Shown here piece after piece: positions 52,870 to 64,000 of a stretch of 64,000 bases of DNA. The DNA comes from Hydractinia symbiolongicarpus. Its lineage: Eukaryota > Cnidaria > Hydrozoa > Anthoathecata > Hydractiniidae. Where the stretch lies: the NCBI RefSeq assembly GCF_029227915.1, contig NC_079883.1, positions 10,292,001 through 10,356,000 of the forward strand, read 5' to 3'. Numbering within the stretch: the first letter of the stretch is position 1; the number at the start of each line of letters is the position of its first letter. A program made the position numbers and the translations under genes. A model generated the notes under the pieces. It saw only the letters and a list, made by a program, of their open reading frames with translations. It was not told where the DNA came from and ran no database searches.

Positions 52870-53347
52870 TTAAGAAGTCGATGTAGTACGGATACACAAG
52901 ACGGTCTAAAATGCACTATCGCGCCAAAGTTTTATTTCTCATATTGATTGACAGCTAAGGTTCAAAACAAACCATTTGATTGGTGCTAAGAAAGTAATTT
53001 CTGATTGGCTGCATAATGACATTACGCTCATTACTTTAACATTTTTATAAAATCTGTGTTTTTTGGCTACGGGAAAACGGCTGTATCTTCTGATACACAA
53101 AAGCTTTTGACTTTTTTTTTTTTTAGTAAGTAGCAGAAGGTTTGGCGAATTCCAACGATGCCAAATTTATAGCCTTACTGAAACATTAAGACCACGAATT
53201 TTTAAAAAAACTACAGTTTTACTTAAAAAAATGTACAAAATGTTCGGAACATTTTGTAATGACGCAACTCTATTGGTTAATTAGGGTGTTTCCACGAGCA
53301 GTAGGTAATTTTATGGCCTCTTTTTAAAGCTGTCTGAATTCTGTTAA

Positions 53348-53704
<357 letters not shown>

Positions 53705-54164
53705 GCGTTGTCATTGCTCAACAAAAACGGCTATTTTTATAGCCACAAATCTTTTAAAACATTACTTTGTGCACGCTTCCAAATTACACAATGTGTAAAG
53801 TCTTGTCACAGTTACATTTATTGCTATACGATACTATGTCATATATGACACAAAAAAAATTTAGAAATACTTTGTAGGGTTAATTTGCCTGGGAGTGTTT
53901 CCGTGAAAAGCTGGGTTAAGTTAAATGTAAGCAATAACATGGATCAATGTACTTGTCTTTTCTGCAAGTACAGCTAATAATACGTATGAAAAGTGAAGCT
54001 AATCCACACACACATGGGGAAGTATTTTAAATGTAGGCTAGTGTTCTTAAGCACATTATTTAGAAGTTTTATTAACTTCGGTTAACTTGTAGTGACGCCA
54101 AGTAAATGTTTTTTTAAAGATGTGTGGTCTTAAAAAAGACCGTTTGTGTTTGGTAGACGTTGGT

Positions 54165-54569
54165 TTACTTGCTGCTTGTGTATTTTGTGACGGCTTTTGT
54201 TCCTTCACTGACTGCGTGTTTTGCAAGTTCTCCAGGCAAGAGAAGACGTACTGCGGTTTGAATTTCACGAGAAGAGATGGTCGACTTTTTGTTTTGAAGA
54301 GCCAAACGCGAAGCTTCGGAAGCAATGCGCTCAAAGATGTCGTTGACAAATGAGTTCATGATGCTCATAGCTTTGCTTGAAACTCCGACATCTGGGTGAA
54401 CTTGTTTCAAAACATTGTAGATGTAAATAGCATAACTTTCCTTTCTCTTTCTCTTGCGTTTCTTTTCACCAGTTCCACCAATCTTTCCTCCTTTTTTGCC
54501 GGCTCTTTTTTCACCTTTCTTGGCTACTTTAGGTGCCTGTTTTCCTCCTTTAGCTGCTGCGTCAGACAT
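54165..54569 (-). CDS. H2B: histone H2B, unit 10
   Basis: Protein identical to the copy at 3549. Confidence 0.99.
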   Translation of the reverse strand: MSDAAAKGGKQAPKVAKKGEKRAGKKGGKIGGTGEKKRKRKRKESYAIYIYNVLKQVHPDVGVSSKAMSIMNSFVNDIFERIASEASRLALQNKKSTISSREIQTAVRLLLPGELAKHAVSEGTKAVTKYTSSK

Positions 54570-54853
54570 GGTTAAAAATTTTTGCTACTTAACTTGTAAA
54601 TAAGCATTAAACTGCAAGTCAAAACTTTTTGTTTATAAGTAAAAAAATCGGATCGAATTCGATCCGAAAACGCCGATACGCAATTTAATTGGTTAAAAAA
54701 AAAATCTTTTGTTTAATACTTAATTATGATTGGTTAAAAAAACATGATTTCGATCCTATTTTTATGATGAAAAAACGAGTAAAGTTTATTTCGTTAACAC
54801 TTACGTTAAATATTCGTACGTTTTTGTATTAACTTACAAATCAAATCGCAGTT

Positions 54854-55234
54854 ATGTCTGGACGTGGAAAAGGTGGAAAAGCTAAGGCTAAAGCCAAGAC
54901 AAGATCCTCAAGAGCTGGACTTCAATTTCCAGTCGGTAGAGTGCATAGATTCCTTCGTAGAGGGCACTATGCTAACCGAATTGGATCTGGAGCACCAGTT
55001 TACTTAGCAGCCGTCTTGGAATATTTATCTGCTGAGATATTGGAGTTGGCTGGTAACGCAGCAAGAGACAACAAAAAAGCTAGGATTATTCCAAGACATT
55101 TACAATTGGCTGTTCGTAATGATGAAGAATTAAACAAACTTTTGAGCGGTGTAACCATTGCAGCTGGTGGTGTTTTGCCAAACATTCAAGCTGTCTTACT
55201 CCCAAAGAAGAACGACAAAGGACAGAAGAAGTAA
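54854..55234 (+). CDS. H2A: histone H2A, unit 10
   Basis: Protein identical to the copy at 4238. Confidence 0.99.
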   Translation: MSGRGKGGKAKAKAKTRSSRAGLQFPVGRVHRFLRRGHYANRIGSGAPVYLAAVLEYLSAEILELAGNAARDNKKARIIPRHLQLAVRNDEELNKLLSGVTIAAGGVLPNIQAVLLPKKNDKGQKK

Positions 55235-55431
55235 ACCGCTACACTCAGAAAACAACGGCTATTTTTATAGCCACACATCTTTAAAAAAACATTGTTTTTT
55301 TCACAAAACTATAACCTTAAAGTCTAATAGATAATCCATGCATACGCCTTGTCCTAAGTAACTCAAAGAAATTAAATAAAAAAATTTGATCACAACGTCA
55401 AAATAAATTGCACGTATTTGCACCTACTAAT

Positions 55432-55551
55432 GTCTACAGCCATACCACGATGAACACACCCGTTCTCGTCTGATCACGGAAGTTAAGCATCGTCGGGCCG
55501 GGATAGTACTTGGATGGGGGACCGCCTGGGAACTCCCGGTGTCGTAGGCTT
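55432..55551 (+). rRNA. 5S: 5S ribosomal RNA, unit 10 (G7A)
   Basis: G to A at 55438 (nt 7) replaces the G7-C112 pair of helix I with an A-C mismatch. Helix I is needed for the mature end structure, so this copy may be less stable. Confidence 0.95.
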
Positions 55552-55879
55552 TTCATTTTCATTTGCTGTGATATATTTCTTGTTATAACAATTAAGGAAC
55601 GTGGCGGTTGTTGAAAGTGTTTCCTATGACATTTTCCTACGACATTTTCAGGTGATAGTACGAGAAAAAAGAGCTTTCAAATGCATACAAACTCGATCTA
55701 TTGCCGATCATCCAATAACCCTGACGGAATGGCAAATAAAATAAAATTCCGCCGCCTTCCGAGGACTTATATCGCAATCACGTTTCGTAACAGCCAAGCG
55801 AGGTTTTACCTTAGCGTTTAAGTCACCACCGACATTTGGCCGCGCAACTTTTCTAAGCTCATTCATTTTGACTTAAGGA

Positions 55880-56043
55880 GGGGGCGAGCGCGGACGCAGG
55901 CCCCCACTACCAGAAATTGTACGGTCGAGTTACTGACGTTTGCAGTAATCGCAGAGGTCAGCCCAAGCGTAGTGCAATGCAAGAGCCTCACTCTGGAAGA
56001 AAACCCTCATTGATCAGTCTTTACTTCCCCGTCAGGTAAGTAT
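55880..56043 (-). ncRNA. U1: U1 snRNA, unit 10
   Basis: Same sequence as the copy at 5264. Confidence 0.96.
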
Positions 56044-56233
56044 GAGTTGGAACTGCACCGTAGCATGAGGGTACCCTTCAAAGTTTGTTAATGCTTGTGG
56101 CTTGAGTGTGTTATAAACTGCCGTGTCGCGGGGCATAGGCTGTATTCTCCCCCAGTGTACGCGTTTTGTTCCCGCCGTAGACTATGCAGAGTGCCGTCGG
56201 AAAGAGGACTGCTATTATTCTTTTATTGCTTAT

Positions 56234-56420
56234 GTGGGCCGCCATCGGTAATAGTGCAACACCAAGGCAACCCGTGGTCACGGCGTGAATGAATCCACCT
56301 CCATGACCCAAGGCCAAAAATCAGATTAATATACTGACCATTCAGAGAATGGCCTACCAGATATTAAACTGATAAGAACAGATACTACACTTGATCTTAG
56401 CCATTAGGCCGAGAAGCGAT
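56234..56420 (-). ncRNA. U2: U2 snRNA, unit 10
   Basis: Same sequence as the copy at 5618. Confidence 0.96.
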
Positions 56421-56742
56421 AAAGAACAAGCGTTGCCATGATAGGCATCGTCCACACACCGTAACTGCTTGTGGAGCATGTCACGTTACTGTAAAGCTTA
56501 CAACTGTCACCGCGTACGGATGGACGGCGACATAGTAAAAATCACGGCTGTTGATTTAGCCGTAGGATGGAGAGCGACTGTAGCGAGTGGATGGTAACTT
56601 ACATGAATGCTAACAAAGGCGACGATACTAAGTGCGTGATATTACTTTCCAATATGTCTGCGTACATTCCGTTTATCAACGCATTACGCCAGAACGTGCG
56701 CGCGCGTTACACAGTAGACCATGCAGCCGAAATGCGACAGTG

Positions 56743-56815
56743 CGACCCTGCCAGGAGTCGAACCTGGAATCCCCTGATTCGTAGTCAGATGCCTTATCCA
56801 TTGGGCCACAGGGCC
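56743..56815 (-). tRNA. trnR-ACG: tRNA-Arg (ACG), unit 11
   Basis: Identical to the copy at 275. Confidence 0.95.
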
Positions 56816-57394
56816 ATGCTTATGACTTCGCCCCATCGTCATTTTGGCTTGCGCATTCGTTTTACTTACGACAGAATTCTTCGTGTTTGTAGCCATGAAA
56901 GAAAGGGACTTCTGTGAGTGAATTTTTTTACTGTGGTCTAATAAAAAAGTCGAAACGCAGTGCCCAATATATGAATTGCTCCTAATAGCCGGAAACAGGC
57001 CGTGTCGATGATGTAGGCCGACATACGCAACGCAAACCAAAGAACGCTTTATGAAAATCCTAACACGAGCGCGGAAGAAGCCCAAATTAACAGACTAGAT
57101 GTAATGCTGAAGACCTCAAACTCCAGCAGCTTCTCTTGCAGACTATTGCGTCGTACTACAAATAAAAATTAACATGCTTTCGCATAGTCGCGGCACCCAA
57201 AACGGACATTATACGATGTACAGAAACACACATTTCTGTTTTCGCGCCAAATCAATTCCCGGGAGTGGTACTTTTACGTCCGCATACTTCGCACCGTCTT
57301 AAATTATATCTCATTTACACGGTAATGTTTAGTATACTTCTACTGTGATAACAAGCATCGTTTATCGTTGGATTGTTGTAAGAAAACATTAAAA

Positions 57395-57946
57395 ATGAGT
57401 GAAGCAGCTTCTCCAAAGAAAATCGCACCCAAGAAGAAACCTGCTGCAAAGAAGACAGCTGATCACCCTAAATATGTGGACATGATCAAGGCTGCTATCG
57501 CTACCCTAAAGGAACGCGGTGGTTCATCTCGCCAAGCTATTACAAAATATATTCATGCAAATTACAAAGTTGCTGAAAACTCAGATCATCATCTGAAAAT
57601 GGCTCTTAAACGAGGAGTAACATCAGGCGATTTGATTCAAACTAAAGGCACTGGTGCTTCTGGATCATTCAAGCTAGGTCAGGTAAAAAAAGAAAAACCT
57701 AAGAAAAAGGCCGCAGCAAAAAAGCCAACGGCAAAGAAGCCTACTGCAAAGAAAAGTACACCAAAAAAGAAGCCAGCAAAGAAGAGCACGCCAAAGAAAG
57801 CAGCAAAGAAGCCTGCCACAAAGAAAGCCTCGGCTAAGAAACCAGCAGCTAAGAAACCCACAAAGAAGCCTGTTGCTAAAAAACCTGCAGCAAAGAAGGT
57901 CAAAAAGACTCCCAAAAAGGCAGCAAAGAAGACCGCAAAAAAATAA
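57395..57946 (+). CDS. H1: linker histone H1, unit 11
   Basis: Protein identical to the copy at 927. The direct repeat after it has an A to C change at 58204. Confidence 0.98.
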   Translation: MSEAASPKKIAPKKKPAAKKTADHPKYVDMIKAAIATLKERGGSSRQAITKYIHANYKVAENSDHHLKMALKRGVTSGDLIQTKGTGASGSFKLGQVKKEKPKKKAAAKKPTAKKPTAKKSTPKKKPAKKSTPKKAAKKPATKKASAKKPAAKKPTKKPVAKKPAAKKVKKTPKKAAKKTAKK

Positions 57947-58307
57947 TTTGTGTGTATCTGGCTATTACATTAACAAACGGCTATTTTTATAGCCACACAT
58001 TTACAAAAAAACATTATCTTGGTACAAAGTTAAACTTGTTTAAGTCACTTAAACAGTTAAAAAAGAGTAAATTTAAGATTAGATTCCCTAAGTTTAAGTA
58101 TTTTCGTTTTTAAATTTCTTATTTTCTTGCTTTTACTTTTCTTGCCCTTCATATTTTTAACATTGTCAAACTTTATGTAGCATAAAATTTTTATGTAGCA
58201 TAACATTTAAACAGAAAGCAGGACAAAGTTTGATATAAAAAGCTAGCCGTAATATTTTTTATGGATGTGTGGCTATAAAAATAGCCGTTTTTTGTTTGGT
58301 AAGATGC

Positions 58308-58721
<414 letters not shown>

Positions 58722-59199
58722 TTAAGAAGTCGATGTAGTACGGATACACAAGACGGTCTAAAATGCACTATCGCGCCAAAGTTTTATTTCTCATATTGAT
58801 TGACAGCTAAGGTTCAAAACAAACCATTTGATTGGTGCTAAGAAAGTAATTTCTGATTGGCTGCATAATGACATTACGCTCATTACTTTAACATTTTTAT
58901 AAAATCTGTGTTTTTTGGCTACGGGAAAACGGCTGTATCTTCTGATACACAAAAGCTTTTGACTTTTTTTTTTTTTAGTAAGTAGCAGAAGGTTTGGCGA
59001 ATTCCAACGATGCCAAATTTATTGCCTTACTGAAACATTAAGACCACGAATTTTTAAAAAAACTACAGTTTTACTTAAAAAAATGTACAAAATGTTCGGA
59101 ACATTTTGTAATGACGCAACTCTATTGGTTAATTAGGGTGTTTCCACGAGCAGTAGGTAATTTTATGGCCTCTTTTTAAAGCTGTCTGAATTCTGTTAA

Positions 59200-59556
<357 letters not shown>

Positions 59557-60016
59557 GCGTTGTCATTGCTCAACAAAAACGGCTATTTTTATAGCCACAA
59601 ATCTTTTAAAACATTACTTTGTGCACGCTTCCAAATTACACAATGTGTAAAGTCTTGTCACAGTTACATTTATTGCTATACGATACTATGTCATATATGA
59701 CACAAAAAAAATTTAGAAATACTTTGTAGGGTTAATTTGCCTGGGAGTGTTTCCGTGAAAAGCTGGGTTAAGTTAAATGTAAGCAATAACATGGATCAAT
59801 GTACTTGTCTTTTCTGCAAGTACAGCTAATAATACGTATGAAAAGTGAAGCTAATCCACACACACATGGGGAAGTATTTTAAATGTAGGCTAGTGTTCTT
59901 AAGCACATTATTTAGAAGTTTTATTAACTTCGGTTAACTTGTAGTGACGCCAAGTAAATGTTTTTTTAAAGATGTGTGGTCTTAAAAAAGACCGTTTGTG
60001 TTTGGTAGACGTTGGT

Positions 60017-60421
60017 TTACTTGCTGCTTGTGTATTTTGTGACGGCTTTTGTTCCTTCACTGACTGCGTGTTTTGCAAGTTCTCCAGGCAAGAGAAGACG
60101 TACTGCGGTTTGAATTTCACGAGAAGAGATGGTCGACTTTTTGTTTTGAAGAGCCAAACGCGAAGCTTCGGAAGCAATGCGCTCAAAGATGTCGTTGACA
60201 AATGAGTTCATGATGCTCATAGCTTTGCTTGAAACTCCGACATCTGGGTGAACTTGTTTCAAAACATTGTAGATGTAAATAGCATAACTTTCCTTTCTCT
60301 TTCTCTTGCGTTTCTTTTCACCAGTTCCACCAATCTTTCCTCCTTTTTTGCCGGCTCTTTTTTCACCTTTCTTGGCTACTTTAGGTGCCTGTTTTCCTCC
60401 TTTAGCTGCTGCGTCAGACAT
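60017..60421 (-). CDS. H2B: histone H2B, unit 11
   Basis: Protein identical to the copy at 3549. Confidence 0.99.
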   Translation of the reverse strand: MSDAAAKGGKQAPKVAKKGEKRAGKKGGKIGGTGEKKRKRKRKESYAIYIYNVLKQVHPDVGVSSKAMSIMNSFVNDIFERIASEASRLALQNKKSTISSREIQTAVRLLLPGELAKHAVSEGTKAVTKYTSSK

Positions 60422-60705
60422 GGTTAAAAATTTTTGCTACTTAACTTGTAAATAAGCATTAAACTGCAAGTCAAAACTTTTTGTTTATAAGTAAAAAAAT
60501 CGGATCGAATTCGATCCGAAAACGCCGATACGCAATTTAATTGGTTAAAAAAAAAATCTTTTGTTTAATACTTAATTATGATTGGTTAAAAAAACATGAT
60601 TTCGATCCTATTTTTATGATGAAAAAACGAGTAAAGTTTATTTCGTTAACACTTACGTTAAATATTCGTACGTTTTTGTATTAACTTACAAATCAAATCG
60701 CAGTT

Positions 60706-61086
60706 ATGTCTGGACGTGGAAAAGGTGGAAAAGCTAAGGCTAAAGCCAAGACAAGATCCTCAAGAGCTGGACTTCAATTTCCAGTCGGTAGAGTGCATAG
60801 ATTCCTTCGTAGAGGGCACTATGCTAACCGAATTGGATCTGGAGCACCAGTTTACTTAGCAGCCGTCTTGGAATATTTATCTGCTGAGATATTGGAGTTG
60901 GCTGGTAACGCAGCAAGAGACAACAAAAAAGCTAGGATTATTCCAAGACATTTACAATTGGCTGTTCGTAATGATGAAGAATTAAACAAACTTTTGAGCG
61001 GTGTAACCATTGCAGCTGGTGGTGTTTTGCCAAACATTCAAGCTGTCTTACTCCCAAAGAAGAACGACAAAGGACAGAAGAAGTAA
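60706..61086 (+). CDS. H2A: histone H2A, unit 11
   Basis: Protein identical to the copy at 4238. Confidence 0.99.
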   Translation: MSGRGKGGKAKAKAKTRSSRAGLQFPVGRVHRFLRRGHYANRIGSGAPVYLAAVLEYLSAEILELAGNAARDNKKARIIPRHLQLAVRNDEELNKLLSGVTIAAGGVLPNIQAVLLPKKNDKGQKK

Positions 61087-61283
61087 ACCGCTACACTCAG
61101 AAAACAACGGCTATTTTTATAGCCACACATCTTTAAAAAAACATTGTTTTTTTCACAAAACTATAACCTTAAAGTCTAATAGATAATCCATGCATACGCC
61201 TTGTCCTAAGTAACTCAAAGAAATTAAATAAAAAAATTTGATCACAACGTCAAAATAAATTGCACGTATTTGCACCTACTAAT

Positions 61284-61403
61284 GTCTACGGCCATACCAC
61301 GATGAACACACCCGTTCTCGTCTGATCACGGAAGTTAAGCATCGTCGGGCCGGGATAGTACTTGGATGGGGGACCGCCTGGGAACTCCCGGTGTCGTAGG
61401 CTT
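61284..61403 (+). rRNA. 5S: 5S ribosomal RNA, unit 11
   Basis: Same sequence as the copy at 4816, without the changes seen in units 8-10. Confidence 0.97.
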
Positions 61404-61731
61404 TTCATTTTCATTTGCTGTGATATATTTCTTGTTATAACAATTAAGGAACGTGGCGGTTGTTGAAAGTGTTTCCTATGACATTTTCCTACGACATTTT
61501 CAGGTGATAGTACGAGAAAAAAGAGCTTTCAAATGCATACAAACTCGATCTATTGCCGATCATCCAATAACCCTGACGGAATGGCAAATAAAATAAAATT
61601 CCGCCGCCTTCCGAGGACTTATATCGCAATCACGTTTCGTAACAGCCAAGCGAGGTTTTACCTTAGCGTTTAAGTCACCACCGACATTTGGCCGCGCAAC
61701 TTTTCTAAGCTCATTCATTTTGACTTAAGGA

Positions 61732-61895
61732 GGGGGCGAGCGCGGACGCAGGCCCCCACTACCAGAAATTGTACGGTCGAGTTACTGACGTTTGCAGTAA
61801 TCGCAGAGGTCAGCCCAAGCGTAGTGCAATGCAAGAGCCTCACTCTGGAAGAAAACCCTCATTGATCAGTCTTTACTTCCCCGTCAGGTAAGTAT
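61732..61895 (-). ncRNA. U1: U1 snRNA, unit 11
   Basis: Same sequence as the copy at 5264. Confidence 0.96.
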
Positions 61896-62085
61896 GAGTT
61901 GGAACTGCACCGTAGCATGAGGGTACCCTTCAAAGTTTGTTAATGCTTGTGGCTTGAGTGTGTTATAAACTGCCGTGTCGCGGGGCATAGGCTGTATTCT
62001 CCCCCAGTGTACGCGTTTTGTTCCCGCCGTAGACTATGCAGAGTGCCGTCGGAAAGAGGACTGCTATTATTCTTTTATTGCTTAT

Positions 62086-62272
62086 GTGGGCCGCCATCGG
62101 TAATAGTGCAACACCAAGGCAACCCGTGGTCACGGCGTGAATGAATCCACCTCCATGACCCAAGGCCAAAAATCAGATTAATATACTGACCATTCAGAGA
62201 ATGGCCTACCAGATATTAAACTGATAAGAACAGATACTACACTTGATCTTAGCCATTAGGCCGAGAAGCGAT
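62086..62272 (-). ncRNA. U2: U2 snRNA, unit 11
   Basis: Same sequence as the copy at 5618. Confidence 0.96.
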
Positions 62273-62594
62273 AAAGAACAAGCGTTGCCATGATAGGCAT
62301 CGTCCACACACCGTAACTGCTTGTGGAGCATGTCACGTTACTGTAAAGCTTACAACTGTCACCGCGTACGGATGGACGGCGACATAGTAAAAATCACGGC
62401 TGTTGATTTAGCCGTAGGATGGAGAGCGACTGTAGCGAGTGGATGGTAACTTACATGAATGCTAACAAAGGCGACGATACTAAGTGCGTGATATTACTTT
62501 CCAATATGTCTGCGTACATTCCGTTTATCAACGCATTACGCCAGAACGTGCGCGCGCGTTACACAGTAGACCATGCAGCCGAAATGCGACAGTG

Positions 62595-62667
62595 CGACCC
62601 TGCCAGGAGTCGAACCTGGAATCCCCTGATTCGTAGTCAGATGCCTTATCCATTGGGCCACAGGGCC
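62595..62667 (-). tRNA. trnR-ACG: tRNA-Arg (ACG), unit 12 (partial unit)
   Basis: Identical to the copy at 275. Confidence 0.95.
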
Positions 62668-63246
62668 ATGCTTATGACTTCGCCCCATCGTCATTTTGGC
62701 TTGCGCATTCGTTTTACTTACGACAGAATTCTTCGTGTTTGTAGCCATGAAAGAAAGGGACTTCTGTGAGTGAATTTTTTTACTGTGGTCTAATAAAAAA
62801 GTCGAAACGCAGTGCCCAATATATGAATTGCTCCTAATAGCCGGAAACAGGCCGTGTCGATGATGTAGGCCGACATACGCAACGCAAACCAAAGAACGCT
62901 TTATGAAAATCCTAACACGAGCGCGGAAGAAGCCCAAATTAACAGACTAGATGTAATGCTGAAGACCTCAAACTCCAGCAGCTTCTCTTGCAGACTATTG
63001 CGTCGTACTACAAATAAAAATTAACATGCTTTCGCATAGTCGCGGCACCCAAAACGGACATTATACGATGTACAGAAACACACATTTCTGTTTTCGCGCC
63101 AAATCAATTCCCGGGAGTGGTACTTTTACGTCCGCATACTTCGCACCGTCTTAAATTATATCTCATTTACACGGTAATGTTTAGTATACTTCTACTGTGA
63201 TAACAAGCATCGTTTATCGTTGGATTGTTGTAAGAAAACATTAAAA

Positions 63247-63798
63247 ATGAGTGAAGCAGCTTCTCCAAAGAAAATCGCACCCAAGAAGAAACCTGCTGCA
63301 AAGAAGACAGCTGATCACCCTAAATATGTGGACATGATCAAGGCTGCTATCGCTACCCTAAAGGAACGCGGTGGTTCATCTCGCCAAGCTATTACAAAAT
63401 ATATTCATGCAAATTACAAAGTTGCTGAAAACTCAGATCATCATCTGAAAATGGCTCTTAAACGAGGAGTAACATCAGGCGATTTGATTCAAACTAAAGG
63501 CACTGGTGCTTCTGGATCATTCAAGCTAGGTCAGGTAAAAAAAGAAAAACCTAAGAAAAAGGCCGCAGCAAAAAAGCCAACGGCAAAGAAGCCTACTGCA
63601 AAGAAAAGTACACCAAAAAAGAAGCCAGCAAAGAAGAGCACGCCAAAGAAAGCAGCAAAGAAGCCTGCCACAAAGAAAGCCTCGGCTAAGAAACCAGCAG
63701 CTAAGAAACCCACAAAGAAGCCTGTTGCTAAAAAACCTGCAGCAAAGAAGGTCAAAAAGACTCCCAAAAAGGCAGCAAAGAAGACCGCAAAAAAATAA
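63247..63798 (+). CDS. H1: linker histone H1, unit 12 (partial unit)
   Basis: Protein identical to the copy at 927 and complete, with its stem-loop at 63831-63846. The window ends 202 bp after the stop, before the H3 of this unit. Confidence 0.98.
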   Translation: MSEAASPKKIAPKKKPAAKKTADHPKYVDMIKAAIATLKERGGSSRQAITKYIHANYKVAENSDHHLKMALKRGVTSGDLIQTKGTGASGSFKLGQVKKEKPKKKAAAKKPTAKKPTAKKSTPKKKPAKKSTPKKAAKKPATKKASAKKPAAKKPTKKPVAKKPAAKKVKKTPKKAAKKTAKK

Positions 63799-64000
63799 TT
63801 TGTGTGTATCTGGCTATTACATTAACAAACGGCTATTTTTATAGCCACACATTTACAAAAAAACATTATCTTGGTACAAAGTTAAACTTGTTTAAGTCAC
63901 TTAAACAGTTAAAAAAGAGTAAATTTAAGATTAGATTCCCTAAGTTTAAGTATTTTCGTTTTTAAATTTCTTATTTTCTTGCTTTTACTTTTCTTGCCCT

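Overview
This window is a slice of a eukaryotic, almost certainly animal, multigene tandem array. A 5,852-bp unit repeats head to tail from base 1 to base 64,000: ten full-length units (within 1 bp), one short 3,800-bp unit (35114-38913) and a partial twelfth unit (62321-64000). Unit starts, in the arbitrary phase of this window, are 1, 5853, 11705, 17557, 23410, 29262, 35114 (short), 38914, 44765, 50617, 56469 and 62321.

Each full unit carries nine genes in this order: tRNA-Arg(ACG) (-), histone H1 (+), H3 (-), H4 (+), H2B (-), H2A (+), 5S rRNA (+), U1 snRNA (-), U2 snRNA (-). H3/H4 and H2B/H2A are divergent pairs with shared promoter regions. H1/H3 and H4/H2B converge. The histone genes have no introns and end in a 16-nt 3' stem-loop followed by a conserved A-rich element, the arrangement of replication-dependent metazoan histone genes processed without polyadenylation. 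One repeat therefore mixes Pol II protein-coding genes, Pol II snRNA genes and Pol III genes (5S, tRNA). All products are needed in large amounts by growing cells: chromatin proteins, a ribosomal RNA, two spliceosomal RNAs and a tRNA.

The animal cannot be named from the sequence alone. Histone sequences, AT-rich spacers and the 5S sequence would fit an early-branching animal such as a cnidarian or sponge, but this is a low-confidence inference.

The units are nearly identical; reading by eye I found only a few dozen scattered differences. The exceptions are informative. (1) The short unit lacks the H4 3' end, H2B, H2A and 5S; private variants shared on both sides of its junction point to a 3.8-kb tandem duplication rather than a simple deletion. 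(2) H4 in unit 10 has lost its ATG (53393-53395 reads ATT). (3) Single missense changes occur in H1 and H3 (unit 2) and H2B (unit 5). (4) Three consecutive 5S copies (units 8-10) carry substitutions inside the gene.

The fixed spacers contain apparent regulatory structure: a PSE-like element shared by U1 and U2, E2F-like sites and an H1 box, CCAAT boxes, one perfect 20-bp palindrome in the H2A/H2B promoter region and a 25-bp near-perfect one in the H3/H4 promoter region. Sites are annotated individually for the first unit. They recur in the others at the same place when these offsets are added: 5852, 11704, 17556 (17557 after about 20147), 23409, 29261, 35113, 38913 (38912 after about 42993), 44764, 50616, 56468, 62320.
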